In this document: positions 39,530 to 47,514 of the stretch, piece by piece
Layout of the letters: every line of letters starts with the position of its first letter
How positions within the stretch are numbered: position 1 is the first letter of the stretch
Source of the DNA: Mycobacterium sp. IS-1742
GTDB taxonomy: Bacteria; Actinomycetota; Actinomycetes; Mycobacteriales; Mycobacteriaceae
Assembly (NCBI RefSeq): GCF_001500125.1
Contig: NZ_LQIV01000023.1
Coordinates: 124,001 to 188,000, forward strand
Direction: 5' to 3'
DNA length: 64,000 nt
Position numbers and translations under genes: made by a program
The notes under the pieces: model-generated
The model's database searches: none
The model's input: only the letters and a program-made list of their open reading frames with translations
Told to the model about the DNA's origin: nothing

Positions 39530-40126
39530 TCACCTCATCACGTAGAGCAGGCCGAAGATCACGATCCACAGCAGGTCGACCATGTGCCAGTACGTCGCGC
39601 CGGACTCGACCATGGACATCCGGCGCCGGTGCGGTCTGCGTAGTTCGCGGACCACGATGCCCAGGATCAGCAGGCCGAGTGCGACATGGAACAGGTGCAC
39701 GCCGGTGAGCATGTAGTAGAACGTGAAGAACTCGGCGCTGCCCAGCGTGTGACCCTGGGCGATCTTCGCCGACCACTCGTAGGCCTTGACGGCGATGAAC
39801 AGCACCCCGCACGCCGCGCCGAGGTAGGTCAACCGCAGCGCCCGGTCGTGGTCGCCTGCGCGGGCCGTCTGCACGCTTCGGGCGATGAACCATGAACTGG
39901 TCAGCAGGACAAGGGTGTTGAGCGCGCCGACGGTGAGGTCGAGATGCTGCTGGGCGTCGAGGAACTCCTCGGGCGCCATCGCGCGGTGGATCATGAAGAT
40001 CAGGAAGTAGGCGCCGAAGATGATCAGATCGCCCAGCACCATCACCCACATGTGTCCGTCACCGGGCAGGTGGGCGCGGCGGGTCTCGGGAACGCGGCTC
40101 AGCCGGTCGGATGCTGTGTCGGTCAT
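39530..40126 (-). CDS. Cytochrome c oxidase subunit III-like protein (NorE-type)
   Basis: A 198-residue membrane protein of the haem-copper oxidase subunit III family, with about five helices; motifs include GDLIIFGAYFLIFM, the TSSWF segment, FTFYYMLTGVHLFHVALG and a C-terminal YWHMVDLLWIVIF, all typical. It is shorter than true CoxIII, as NorE-like proteins are. ATG 40126 overlaps the stop of the upstream membrane protein by 4 bases. Without a catalytic subunit nearby, its function in this operon is unclear; it may support an oxygen-using enzyme or a remote oxidase. Confidence 0.85.
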   Translation of the reverse strand: MTDTASDRLSRVPETRRAHLPGDGHMWVMVLGDLIIFGAYFLIFMIHRAMAPEEFLDAQQHLDLTVGALNTLVLLTSSWFIARSVQTARAGDHDRALRLTYLGAACGVLFIAVKAYEWSAKIAQGHTLGSAEFFTFYYMLTGVHLFHVALGLLILGIVVRELRRPHRRRMSMVESGATYWHMVDLLWIVIFGLLYVMR

Positions 40127-40872
40127 GACAGCGGCGCCTCGTCGGACGGTTGGAGTTCGGTGGCGCGCTTGAGGAAGTAGATGACGCACGACAGCCAGAA
40201 TCCGAAGATGGCCGTCCCCATCCAGAACGCGATCGACCCGTTCCAGGCGAACGGGCCGGACCGGACGACGAAGACCGGCACCGCCATGACCTCGGTGACG
40301 ATCTGCCAGACCGTCACGTAGGCAAGCCATTTCGGGAAGATCTCGTTGCGGTCGTAGAGGATCGCGATCGTGAACGCGAAATAGGCGGTCGAGAAGCAGC
40401 CGAGCGATCCGACATAGGACAGCAGGCCGAGGTCGTAGAGCAGCGCGAGCAGTTCCGGGTCGCGGTCGGGACGGTAGGCGGCGGTCAGGAAGCAGAACGC
40501 GACCAGCAGACATCCCGGCAGCGCGCCGACGGCCATCGACCCCATGTAGCCGTAGGCGAACACGGAGCCCACCGACATGCGCTTCATGTGGAAGACCAGG
40601 ATGCCGTTGGCGACCCCCGCGCCGCCGACGATGAGGATCAGCGCCGCGAAGCCGATCTGGATGGTCGTGCCGTGCGCGGCGAAGAACGCGACCTTCTCGG
40701 CCGTGGTGACGTCGGGCCGTGGCGGGGGCATGACCCGGGCGAGCGCGAAGAAGATGATCCCGAACGCGGTGTAGAACGCGGGCACGATCCAGAACACCAG
40801 CCAGACGTCACGCTTGCCGGCCTTTTCCGCGCCCCCCGGCGCCGACGAACGGGCGGTGAGCAGACTGCTCAT
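40123..40872 (-). CDS. Membrane protein of unknown family, paralogue 1
   Basis: A 249-residue integral membrane protein with about six helices. It shares strong local similarity with the next gene upstream: AYRPDRDPELLALLYDLG, PKWLAYVTVW, and RSGPFAWNGSIAFW match AFRPDRNPELTLLLNDM, PRWVGHFAVV and RDGPLAWNGAISFW. I do not recognise the family. The N-terminal 20 residues are polar and a helix follows at once, so it has no cleaved signal. Overlaps of 4 bases on both sides make it part of a tightly coupled complex with the subunit III-like protein. Confidence 0.8.
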   Translation of the reverse strand: MSSLLTARSSAPGGAEKAGKRDVWLVFWIVPAFYTAFGIIFFALARVMPPPRPDVTTAEKVAFFAAHGTTIQIGFAALILIVGGAGVANGILVFHMKRMSVGSVFAYGYMGSMAVGALPGCLLVAFCFLTAAYRPDRDPELLALLYDLGLLSYVGSLGCFSTAYFAFTIAILYDRNEIFPKWLAYVTVWQIVTEVMAVPVFVVRSGPFAWNGSIAFWMGTAIFGFWLSCVIYFLKRATELQPSDEAPLS

Positions 40873-41624
40873 CGCGCGACACCGTCCGCGACGGCCTGTT
40901 GGTGCAGTGCTCTGCGCAGGACGAAGAACATGACGACCACGAACGCGACGAACGCCAGCACCCGCAACCAGAAGGAGATCGCGCCGTTCCAGGCGAGCGG
41001 GCCGTCGCGGACGACCGCGGCGGCCGCGGCCGGGGCCATCGCGATCCCGGTGACGACGGCGAAGTGGCCAACCCAGCGCGGGAAGACCGGCGGATGTGCG
41101 CCGCCGGGGCCGGTGTCGAAGTAGACCGCGGCGCCGAGCAGGAGGTTCTGGGCGACGAGCATGCCGACCGGGGCCACCAGGGTGATCCACGCCATGTCGT
41201 TGAGCAGCAGCGTCAGTTCCGGGTTGCGATCCGGCCGGAACGCCGCGACCAGGTAGAAGATGTCGGCGAGCGCGAACAGCGTCGCCCCACTGACCGTGGC
41301 GGTCAGGTACGCGTAGGCCAGCGCATGGCTCTGCGTCGCCATCCGTTTCATCTGCACGACGATCACCATGAAGAACGGCAGCAGCATGATCGCGCACAGG
41401 TTGTACGTGACCATGGAGAACCGGATCATCGCCGTGTTGTCCGCGTAGAAGGCGGCCACCTCGTCGGCCGTCATGCCCGGCGACATCGGCGGGAAGAAGC
41501 CGGGGAACGCCAGGAACGCGATCAGCAGCACCGCACCGAACACCGGCGCCGTCCACAGACTGATGAGTTGTGTCTTGATGTTGCCGCCCGCCGGAAGGTC
41601 TTCCTTCTCGGTGAGAATCTGCAT
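40869..41624 (-). CDS. Membrane protein of unknown family, paralogue 2
   Basis: A 251-residue integral membrane protein, first in the oxidase-like operon. About six helices; the conserved loop FRPDRNPEL and the C-terminal GPLAWNGAISFW are shared with paralogue 1. A His or Cys pattern for haem or copper is not evident. GGAGG lies ahead of ATG 41624, and a striking double palindrome lies just upstream (41641-41676). Possible roles are a substrate or quinone-binding membrane component, but none can be supported. Confidence 0.8.
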   Translation of the reverse strand: MQILTEKEDLPAGGNIKTQLISLWTAPVFGAVLLIAFLAFPGFFPPMSPGMTADEVAAFYADNTAMIRFSMVTYNLCAIMLLPFFMVIVVQMKRMATQSHALAYAYLTATVSGATLFALADIFYLVAAFRPDRNPELTLLLNDMAWITLVAPVGMLVAQNLLLGAAVYFDTGPGGAHPPVFPRWVGHFAVVTGIAMAPAAAAAVVRDGPLAWNGAISFWLRVLAFVAFVVVMFFVLRRALHQQAVADGVAR

Positions 41625-41640
41625 CGCGCCTCCGTTCGCC

Positions 41641-41676
41641 AGCCGATCGGCTACCCCGAGGGTAGCCGATCGGCTA
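41641..41676. promoter_or_regulatory. Double palindromic operator of the oxidase-like operon
   Basis: AGCCGATCGGCT occurs at 41641-41652 and 41664-41675, each self-complementary; the second is flanked as TAGCCGATCGGCTA. Including flanks, 41641-41656 and 41660-41675 are also perfect 16-bp inverted repeats with a 3-base loop. It lies 17 bases upstream of ATG 41624, suiting a TetR-like repressor; a terminator for the upstream thiolase unit is the alternative. Confidence 0.7.
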
Positions 41677-41699
41677 GTCGGATCGAAAGGCCTTGGCGG

Positions 41700-42842
41700 C
41701 TACAGCGACAGGATCGTCGCCGACGCCGTACCGGGAGCGCCGTAGACCTGCGCCAGACCGACCCGCGGATTGCCGGGCACCTGACGGTCGCCGGCCTCTC
41801 CGCGCAGCTGGCGCACCAGTTCGTGCACCTGACGCAGACCCGAGGCGCCGATCGGCTCACCGTTGGCGATGAGGCCACCATCGGTGTTGACCGGGATCGA
41901 GCCGCCGATCTCGGTGGCGCCGTCGGCGAGCAACTTCTCCTGCTCCCCGTCGGCGCACAGTCCGGTCTCGGCCATGTGGATGACCTCGGCGCCCGCGTCG
42001 GTGTCCTGCAACTGCGCGATGTCGACGTCGTCGGGGCCGATCCCGGCGATCTCGTAGGCGGCGCGCGCGGCGTACACGGTGGGGGAGGCGTCCTCGTCGA
42101 GCGGGGCAGAGGTGGCGTGCACCTCGTAGGCGCCGAAGGTCCGCGTGCGAATCTCGCTGGCGCGCAAAAACACCGGTTTGTCGGTGAACCGGTGGGCGAT
42201 GTCACCGCGGCACATGATGACCGCGGCGGCGCCCTCGTCGGGCGCGCAGAACATGTACTGGGTCAACGGGTAGTTCAACACCGTCGAGTTGAGGATCTCC
42301 TCCTCGGGAATGGGCCTGCGGCGGAACGCATTCGGGTTCAGCGCGCCGTTGCGGAAGTTCTTGGCGGCGACCTTGGCGAGCGTGGCCTGCGAGATGCCGT
42401 GCTTGTGCAGGTAATGGTTGGCCTTCATGCCGAAGAACTTCGTGGTGACGAACTGGCCGTTCTCGGCATACCACTGGGGCAGGGCGAGTTTGGCCGGATC
42501 GTCGGTGAACGCGCCGCGGGGGTGCTTGTCCAGCCCGATCGCGATGCCGATGTCGTACTTGCCCAGCCGGATCGTGTCGGCCGTCTGCTGGATGGCCGAC
42601 GCCGCGGTGGCGCAGGCGTTGAACACGTTGGTGAACGTGATGCCGGTCAGGCCGACCAGGCGGGTCACCGCGTCCGGGTTCGACACCTCGTAGCTGCCGC
42701 CGAAGCCGAACTGGATGTCCTTCCATTCGACCTTGGCGTCGGTGAGTGCGCTCTGGATCGCCTCGGCGCCCATCTCCATGGCCGTCTTGTCGAACCGTCC
42801 GAACGGGTGCAGGCCCACCCCGATGATCGCGACGTCATTCAT
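41700..42842 (-). CDS. Lipid-transfer-type thiolase
   Basis: A 380-residue thiolase-superfamily protein. The nucleophile Cys is present (NACATAASA), but the C-terminal His motif reads NGEPIGASG, with Glu in place of the His of GHPxGxTG. The same substitution is known to me in some non-thiolytic members, so a decarboxylative or aldolase-type reaction is possible. It follows the DUF35 gene (19-base gap), its probable partner. Third thiolase-like protein in the window. Confidence 0.88.
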   Translation of the reverse strand: MNDVAIIGVGLHPFGRFDKTAMEMGAEAIQSALTDAKVEWKDIQFGFGGSYEVSNPDAVTRLVGLTGITFTNVFNACATAASAIQQTADTIRLGKYDIGIAIGLDKHPRGAFTDDPAKLALPQWYAENGQFVTTKFFGMKANHYLHKHGISQATLAKVAAKNFRNGALNPNAFRRRPIPEEEILNSTVLNYPLTQYMFCAPDEGAAAVIMCRGDIAHRFTDKPVFLRASEIRTRTFGAYEVHATSAPLDEDASPTVYAARAAYEIAGIGPDDVDIAQLQDTDAGAEVIHMAETGLCADGEQEKLLADGATEIGGSIPVNTDGGLIANGEPIGASGLRQVHELVRQLRGEAGDRQVPGNPRVGLAQVYGAPGTASATILSL

Positions 42843-42861
42843 GTTGTGAGAGTCCTTCCGA

Positions 42862-43284
42862 CTACACGGGTTGGAAGGCGAACGTGATGATTTCGTTGCC
42901 CTCCTCGTCGGTGGTGAACGGCACCATCGTCAGTTCGACGTCCATGCCGAATTGCAGCTTCTGCGGGTCGTTCTCGGTGAGCCGGCCCTCGACGCGGATG
43001 ACGTCCTCGAGTTGCACCAGGCCGACGCCGAACGGGACGAAGTCCTTGCCGGTGGGTCCCTTGTACGGGGCTCCGGGCGGGAAGCCCTGCGTCGTCCACG
43101 CCACCAGGGTGCCGCGCCGGGGGAGCAACACGTCGGTCATCTCGCCGCTGCTGCACTTCGGGCAACGTTGCTGGACGGGGAACGTGGTGGCTCCACAGCT
43201 GCCGCACCTGCTGCCGACGAGCTGGGGGTTCTCGTCGGGCCAGGTGGAGATTTCGGGCGCGAGGGCTTTCTGCGTGCTGGACAC
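42862..43284 (-). CDS. DUF35 zinc-ribbon/OB-fold protein
   Basis: About 140 residues from GTG 43284 (or 155 from ATG 43329). The zinc ribbon has CGSC and CPKC; the OB fold follows (GTLVAWTTQGFPPG, GLVQLEDVIRVEGRL). I prefer GTG 43284 because an island operator at 43300-43314 would otherwise lie inside the gene, though neither start has a good ribosome site. DUF35 proteins bind acyl-CoA and partner with lipid-transfer thiolases/aldolases; here the partner is the next gene. It probably presents the CoA substrate. Confidence 0.85.
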   Translation of the reverse strand: MSSTQKALAPEISTWPDENPQLVGSRCGSCGATTFPVQQRCPKCSSGEMTDVLLPRRGTLVAWTTQGFPPGAPYKGPTGKDFVPFGVGLVQLEDVIRVEGRLTENDPQKLQFGMDVELTMVPFTTDEEGNEIITFAFQPV

Positions 43285-43299
43285 GCGTTCACGATAAAC

Positions 43300-43314
43300 G
43301 GAAACGGCATTCTC
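43300..43314. promoter_or_regulatory. Island operator before the DUF35 gene
   Basis: On the minus strand GAGAAT-GCC-GTTTCC (plus strand GGAAAC-GGC-ATTCTC), 16 bases upstream of GTG 43284. It matches the relaxed consensus at all arm positions and shares the ACGGCATT core with 49067-49081 and 48989-49003. Confidence 0.6.
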
Positions 43315-43339
43315 GTCTAGAGAGAACATGCCGGATGTG

Positions 43340-43795
43340 TCAGAGGCGGACGAGGCGGAACGGGTAGAAGAGTGTGCCGCCCGGCTCGCCGCACGGACCG
43401 ACGGCGAAGGACGAGGCCATCGTGCCGGTGAGGGTCTTCTCGTCCCAGGTGTAGACGTCGCGGGTCGGCACGACGGGACCGTAGTACCCCCCGCACCAGT
43501 AGCCGAACGGGTTGTCGACCGACAGCGTGTACTGCCCGTTGACCATCCGCGCCTCGGCGCGCCACTGGGTGGCCTTCGCGATCGGGCGCGGGTTCATGCT
43601 CACCTTGAGGCACCCGGGGATGGAGTCGCGGCCGCTCGGTTCGAAGCACCGGGTGAACTCGAGCACGTAGGTGTGGAAGTCCCACGGCCGCTGCCACTGG
43701 ACGTCGTAGTTGCCGATGTACATGTCGGCCCGGGCGGTCGGGGCGTGCAACACGGCGGCCACGACGAGGGCCACCCCCAGCGCAAGTGTCCTCAC
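43340..43795 (-). CDS. Secreted protein of unknown function
   Basis: A 151-residue exported protein from GTG 43795 (GGAGGAG directly upstream). The signal peptide is short (VRTLALGVALVVAAVLHAPTARA, cut near residue 23). The mature chain is rich in Trp/Tyr and has Cys pairs (FTRCFE, IPGCLK, YWCGG, VGPCG), consistent with a disulfide-bonded beta sandwich. Elements such as Q-W-x-A-x-A, N-G-x-Y and a final PF-x-L echo the protein at 35551-36078; they may be distant homologues. It may bind ligand outside the membrane for the Mce importer, which is only conjecture. Confidence 0.75.
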   Translation of the reverse strand: MRTLALGVALVVAAVLHAPTARADMYIGNYDVQWQRPWDFHTYVLEFTRCFEPSGRDSIPGCLKVSMNPRPIAKATQWRAEARMVNGQYTLSVDNPFGYWCGGYYGPVVPTRDVYTWDEKTLTGTMASSFAVGPCGEPGGTLFYPFRLVRL

Positions 43796-43886
43796 GTCTC
43801 CTCCGTTTCCCTCCGGAACCGTTGATGGGCAATATAAGTCGCGCGGTACCGGCAGCTGGGTGGAATGGCCGATCTCGGCCACGCCG

Positions 43887-44603
43887 TCATCGGGCCCGCT
43901 TCATCACCCGGTCCGCGGCCTGCCAGTGCTCGTCGGCTACCCACAACCGGGCGAACGCGGCGACCGCCTCGGTGGTCGGCACCCCGTCGACGACCCGCTT
44001 GATCTCTCCCGCCGGCCGGCCCGCCAGCGCCCGGGCGACCGCCCGCCAGCCCTCGTCGAACGACTCTCGCGGCAGCACCTGGTCGACGAGGCCGAGTTCG
44101 TAGGCCTGGGCCGCGTCGAGGATGCGCCCGGTGCCCGCCAGCAGCAGAGCCCGGCTCCGGCCGACCAGTGCCGCGAGCCGTTCGGCGCCGCCCCAGGCGG
44201 GCATGATCTCCAACGACACCTGGTTGAAGCCGATCCTGATGTCGTCGGCGGCCAGCCGGATGTCGGCCGCCACCGCGACTTCGGCACCGCCGCCGAGGGC
44301 GTGCCCGTTGAGCGCGGCGACCACCGGTCCGGGGAACTCCGCGATGCGGTCGCAGATCGTGCGCATGCGCAACGCCATGGCCGAGGCCTCTTCCTCGGTG
44401 CGCAGCGCGCTGAGCTCTTTGAGATCGCCGCCGGAGACGAACGCCCGGTCGCCCGCGCCGGTGATGGCCAGCGCGTTGGCCCCCTCGGCGCCGTCGAGCG
44501 CTTTCTCGAGCTGACCCATGGTCTCCAGCGAGATGGCGTTGCGCGCGTGCGGGCGGTCAATGGTGACGACGGCCAAACCGTCCTCGATCTCCAAGTCGAC
44601 CAT
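43887..44603 (-). CDS. Enoyl-CoA hydratase/isomerase family protein
   Basis: A 238-residue crotonase-fold enzyme. N-terminal DRPHARNAIS, the oxyanion-hole segments (GAGDRAFVSGGDLKEL and NGHALGGGAEVA with the first Glu) and a MPAWGGAERL segment where the second catalytic Glu usually lies are visible. The start ATG 44603 has GGGAG upstream; the longer frame to 44657 covers the operator region. It probably hydrates the double bond made by the acyl-CoA dehydrogenase pair, or isomerises or cleaves a ring thioester. It is divergent from an acyl-CoA synthetase. Confidence 0.9.
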   Translation of the reverse strand: MVDLEIEDGLAVVTIDRPHARNAISLETMGQLEKALDGAEGANALAITGAGDRAFVSGGDLKELSALRTEEEASAMALRMRTICDRIAEFPGPVVAALNGHALGGGAEVAVAADIRLAADDIRIGFNQVSLEIMPAWGGAERLAALVGRSRALLLAGTGRILDAAQAYELGLVDQVLPRESFDEGWRAVARALAGRPAGEIKRVVDGVPTTEAVAAFARLWVADEHWQAADRVMKRAR

Positions 44604-44621
44604 CAGACGTTCTCCCGGTCC

Positions 44622-44658
44622 GGTATTGGCATTCTCGCGGTGGGAGAATAGCATCACC
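44622..44658. promoter_or_regulatory. Two operator-like sites in a divergent promoter
   Basis: GGTATT-GGC-ATTCTC (44622-44636) and GAGAAT-AGC-ATCACC (44644-44658) each match the relaxed consensus at 10 of 12 arm bases. Their strong halves, ATTCTC and GAGAAT, are perfect inverted copies 7 bases apart. They sit between the enoyl-CoA hydratase and acyl-CoA synthetase genes. Confidence 0.5.
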
Positions 44659-44716
44659 GCAGAGGTGGGGTTCGGTGACGGTGCCGTGAGCTGCGTGCTC
44701 GAACAGTAAGAGGGTC

Positions 44717-46288
44717 ATGCGCGAAATTCCGGTCGAGTTGGTCAAGCGCTATCGGGACGAGGGGTGGTGGACGACCGACACCCTCGGGGAACTGCTGGCC
44801 CGGCATCTGGCGACCGGGCCGGCCACCGGGTTCTCCGTGCACTCCGACGTGCGCCCGTACCGCGGCACCTTCGCCGAGGTCGAGCTGCAGGCCCGAAAGT
44901 TGGCCGCCGGCCTCCGCCGGCGCGGTGTCGGACCCGGCGATGTCGTCGCGCTGCAGCTGCCGAACTGGGCGGAGGCGGCCATGGCGTTCTGGGCCTCGGC
45001 ATTCCTCGGGTCGGTGGTGGTGCCCATCGTGCACTTCTACGGCCGCAAGGAACTCGGCCACATCATGGCGAGTGCGCGGCCCAAGGTGTTCATCACCGCC
45101 CGGGAGTTCGGGCGCATGACCTTCCAGCCGGATCTGTGCGCCGACGTGCCGATTGTCGGGCTGGTCGGCGAGACCAGCTTCGAGGAGCTGTTCGACGACG
45201 AGCCGATGGCCGAGACGATCCACACCGACCCGGCCGGCCCCGCGCTGATCGCGTTCACCTCGGGCACCACCCGGGATCCCAAGGGCGTCATCCACAGTCA
45301 CCAAACCCTGGGCTTCGAGACGCGCCAGCTGCTCGAGAACTATCCGCCCGACCGGGGGCGTCAGCTGACGGCCACCCCGGTCGGCCACTTCATCGGGATG
45401 GTCGGCGCCTTCCTCATCCCGGTGCTCGAGAACTCGCCGATCGACCTGTGCGACGTCTGGGATCCGGGCAAGGTGCTGGGCCTGATCGAGTCGGAGGGCC
45501 TGTCGGTCGGGGGAGGCCCGCCGTACTTCGTCACCAGCCTGCTCGACCATCCCGACTGCACTCCCGCGCACGTCGAACGCTTCTCCACGGTGGGGCTCGG
45601 CGGCTCGACGGTCCCGTCCGCGGTCACGCGCCGACTGGCCGACCTCGGGCTGTTCGTATTTCGTTCCTACGGCAGCACCGAACACCCGTCGATCACCGGA
45701 TCACGCCCGAGCGCACCGGAGGACAAGCGGCTCTACACCGACGGCGACCCGCGGCCGGGCGTCGAGATCAAACTGACCGAGGACGGCGAGATCCTCTCGC
45801 GTGGACCCGACCTCTGCCTCGGCTACACCGACGACGCCCTGACCGCCAGGGCCTTCGACGCGGACGGCTGGTACCACACCGGTGACGTGGGCATCCTCGA
45901 CGAGGACGGGTACCTGACCATCACCGACCGCAAGGCCGACGTGATCATCCGCGGTGGGGAGAACATCAGCGCCCTGGAGGTCGAGGAGGTGTTGCTGGCC
46001 ATGCCCGCCGTCGCCGAGGCGGTCGTCGTATCGGCCCCGGATGCCCGGCTCGGCGAACACGCCGCCGCCGTGCTGCGCATCCGCAGCGGTCACGAGATGC
46101 CCACCCTCGACGAGGTCCGGGCCCACTTCGAGCGGGCCGGCGTCGCCCGTCAGAAGTGGCCCGAGGAACTGCACCAGGCCGTCGAGGATTACCCCCGCAC
46201 CGCGAGCGGCAAAGTCCAGAAGGTCCTCATCCGCGAGCGGATCCGTCAGTGCAGCTCAACACAGGACATTGCAGCCTTCTCGAAATGA
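44717..46288 (+). CDS. Acyl-CoA synthetase/AMP-dependent ligase
   Basis: A 523-residue ANL-superfamily ligase. The P-loop-like FTSGTTRDPKGV, FRSYGSTEHPS, the hinge DGWYHTGDVG..DRKADVIIRGGENIS and the catalytic Lys in PRTASGKVQK are present. It activates a carboxylic acid to the acyl-CoA through an acyl-AMP. The N-terminal region (GWWTTDTLGELL) is like that of cyclohexanecarboxylate or ring-acid ligases, but the substrate is not identifiable. The stop (46286-46288) overlaps the operator of the next transcription unit. Confidence 0.92.
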   Translation: MREIPVELVKRYRDEGWWTTDTLGELLARHLATGPATGFSVHSDVRPYRGTFAEVELQARKLAAGLRRRGVGPGDVVALQLPNWAEAAMAFWASAFLGSVVVPIVHFYGRKELGHIMASARPKVFITAREFGRMTFQPDLCADVPIVGLVGETSFEELFDDEPMAETIHTDPAGPALIAFTSGTTRDPKGVIHSHQTLGFETRQLLENYPPDRGRQLTATPVGHFIGMVGAFLIPVLENSPIDLCDVWDPGKVLGLIESEGLSVGGGPPYFVTSLLDHPDCTPAHVERFSTVGLGGSTVPSAVTRRLADLGLFVFRSYGSTEHPSITGSRPSAPEDKRLYTDGDPRPGVEIKLTEDGEILSRGPDLCLGYTDDALTARAFDADGWYHTGDVGILDEDGYLTITDRKADVIIRGGENISALEVEEVLLAMPAVAEAVVVSAPDARLGEHAAAVLRIRSGHEMPTLDEVRAHFERAGVARQKWPEELHQAVEDYPRTASGKVQKVLIRERIRQCSSTQDIAAFSK

Positions 46289-46301
46289 GAATACGATTCT
46301 C
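46287..46301. promoter_or_regulatory. Island operator, perfect palindrome
   Basis: GAGAAT-ACG-ATTCTC, perfect 6-bp arms with a 3-base spacer, 22 bases before ATG 46324 and overlapping the upstream stop. With 14599-14613 it is the best copy of the set. AAAGGAG (46311-46317) is the ribosome site. Confidence 0.8.
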
Positions 46302-46323
46302 ACGATAAGCAAAGGAGTTTTCC

Positions 46324-47514
46324 ATGGGTCAACTGTCACACCGGGTCGACATCCCGTTCCCGTTGTTCGATGCGGACAACCACCTCTACGAGCCGCCGGA
46401 GGCGATGACCAAGTACCTGCCCAAGGAGTACAAGGACGTCGTCCAGTACGTCGAGGTCAACGGCCGCACCAAGATCGCGCTCAAGGGCCAGATCAGCAAC
46501 TACATCCCCAACCCCACCTTCTCGGTGGTCGCGAAGCCGGGGGCGTGGGAGGAATACTTCAAGTTCGGCAACCCGGACGGCAAGAGCAAGCGCGAACTGT
46601 TCGGTGAGCCGATGAAGGCCATCCCGGCGTTCTTCGAGCCCGAGCCGCGCATCAAGGTGATGGACGAACTGGGTGTCGACCGCAGCCTGATGTTCCCGAC
46701 CCTGGCCAGCCTGATCGAGGAGCGGCTCTCCGACGATCCCGTCGCCATCCACGTGATCATCCACGCGCTCAACGAGTGGCTGCACGAGGTGTGGGGCTTC
46801 AACTACCAGAACCGCATCTTCACCACTCCGGTGATCACGCTGCCGATCGTCGAGAAGGCGATCGAGGAGCTGGAGTGGGCGGTCAAGCGCGGTGCCCGCG
46901 CCATCCTGATCCGTCCCGCCCCGGTGCCCGGATTCCGCGGCCCCCGGTCGTTCGCGCTGCCCGAGTTCGACCCGTTCTGGGAGCGGGTCGTCCACCACGA
47001 CATCTTCGTCGGCATGCACTCCAGCGACAGCGGTTACTCGCGCTACACCTCCGAGTGGGACGGTGCTCAGCAGGAGATGCTGCCGTTCCAGACCAACGCC
47101 ATGGGCATCCTCAACGAGTGGCGTCCGATCCAGGATGCGGTGGCCTCGTGGGTGATCCACGGTGCGCTGTTCCGCTTCCCGACGCTCAAGGTCGGCATCG
47201 TCGAGGCCGGCTCGAAGTGGATGTTCCCGCTGCTCGACTCGATGGCGGAGGTCTGGAAGAAGGCGCCGGAAGCGTTCCTGGGCAACCCGATCGAGGAGAT
47301 CAAGAACCGCATCTACGTCAGCCCGTTCTACGAGGAGGGCATCGACGACCTGATCAACCTCATCGGTGTCGACCAGGTGCTCTACGGTTCGGACTGGCCG
47401 CATCCCGAGGGCCTGGCTGAGCCGACGCACTACGTGACCGCGCTCGAGCATCTGTCCGTGGAGGACCAGGCGAAGATCATGGGCGGCAACCTGGGACGTC
47501 TCGTCACCACGTGA
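46324..47514 (+). CDS. Amidohydrolase (PF04909-type TIM barrel)
   Basis: A 396-residue metal-dependent barrel. The metal motif FDADNHLYEP and the C-terminal YGSDWPHPEG keep both conserved Asp residues, unlike the protein at 13281-14378. It is the third member of this family in the window. It directly follows a perfect operator and overlaps the FadD-like ligase (GTGA), so hydrolysis or decarboxylation may produce the acid that the ligase activates. The reaction is not determined by sequence; C-C hydrolysis and decarboxylation are the main options in the family. Confidence 0.9.
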   Translation: MGQLSHRVDIPFPLFDADNHLYEPPEAMTKYLPKEYKDVVQYVEVNGRTKIALKGQISNYIPNPTFSVVAKPGAWEEYFKFGNPDGKSKRELFGEPMKAIPAFFEPEPRIKVMDELGVDRSLMFPTLASLIEERLSDDPVAIHVIIHALNEWLHEVWGFNYQNRIFTTPVITLPIVEKAIEELEWAVKRGARAILIRPAPVPGFRGPRSFALPEFDPFWERVVHHDIFVGMHSSDSGYSRYTSEWDGAQQEMLPFQTNAMGILNEWRPIQDAVASWVIHGALFRFPTLKVGIVEAGSKWMFPLLDSMAEVWKKAPEAFLGNPIEEIKNRIYVSPFYEEGIDDLINLIGVDQVLYGSDWPHPEGLAEPTHYVTALEHLSVEDQAKIMGGNLGRLVTT

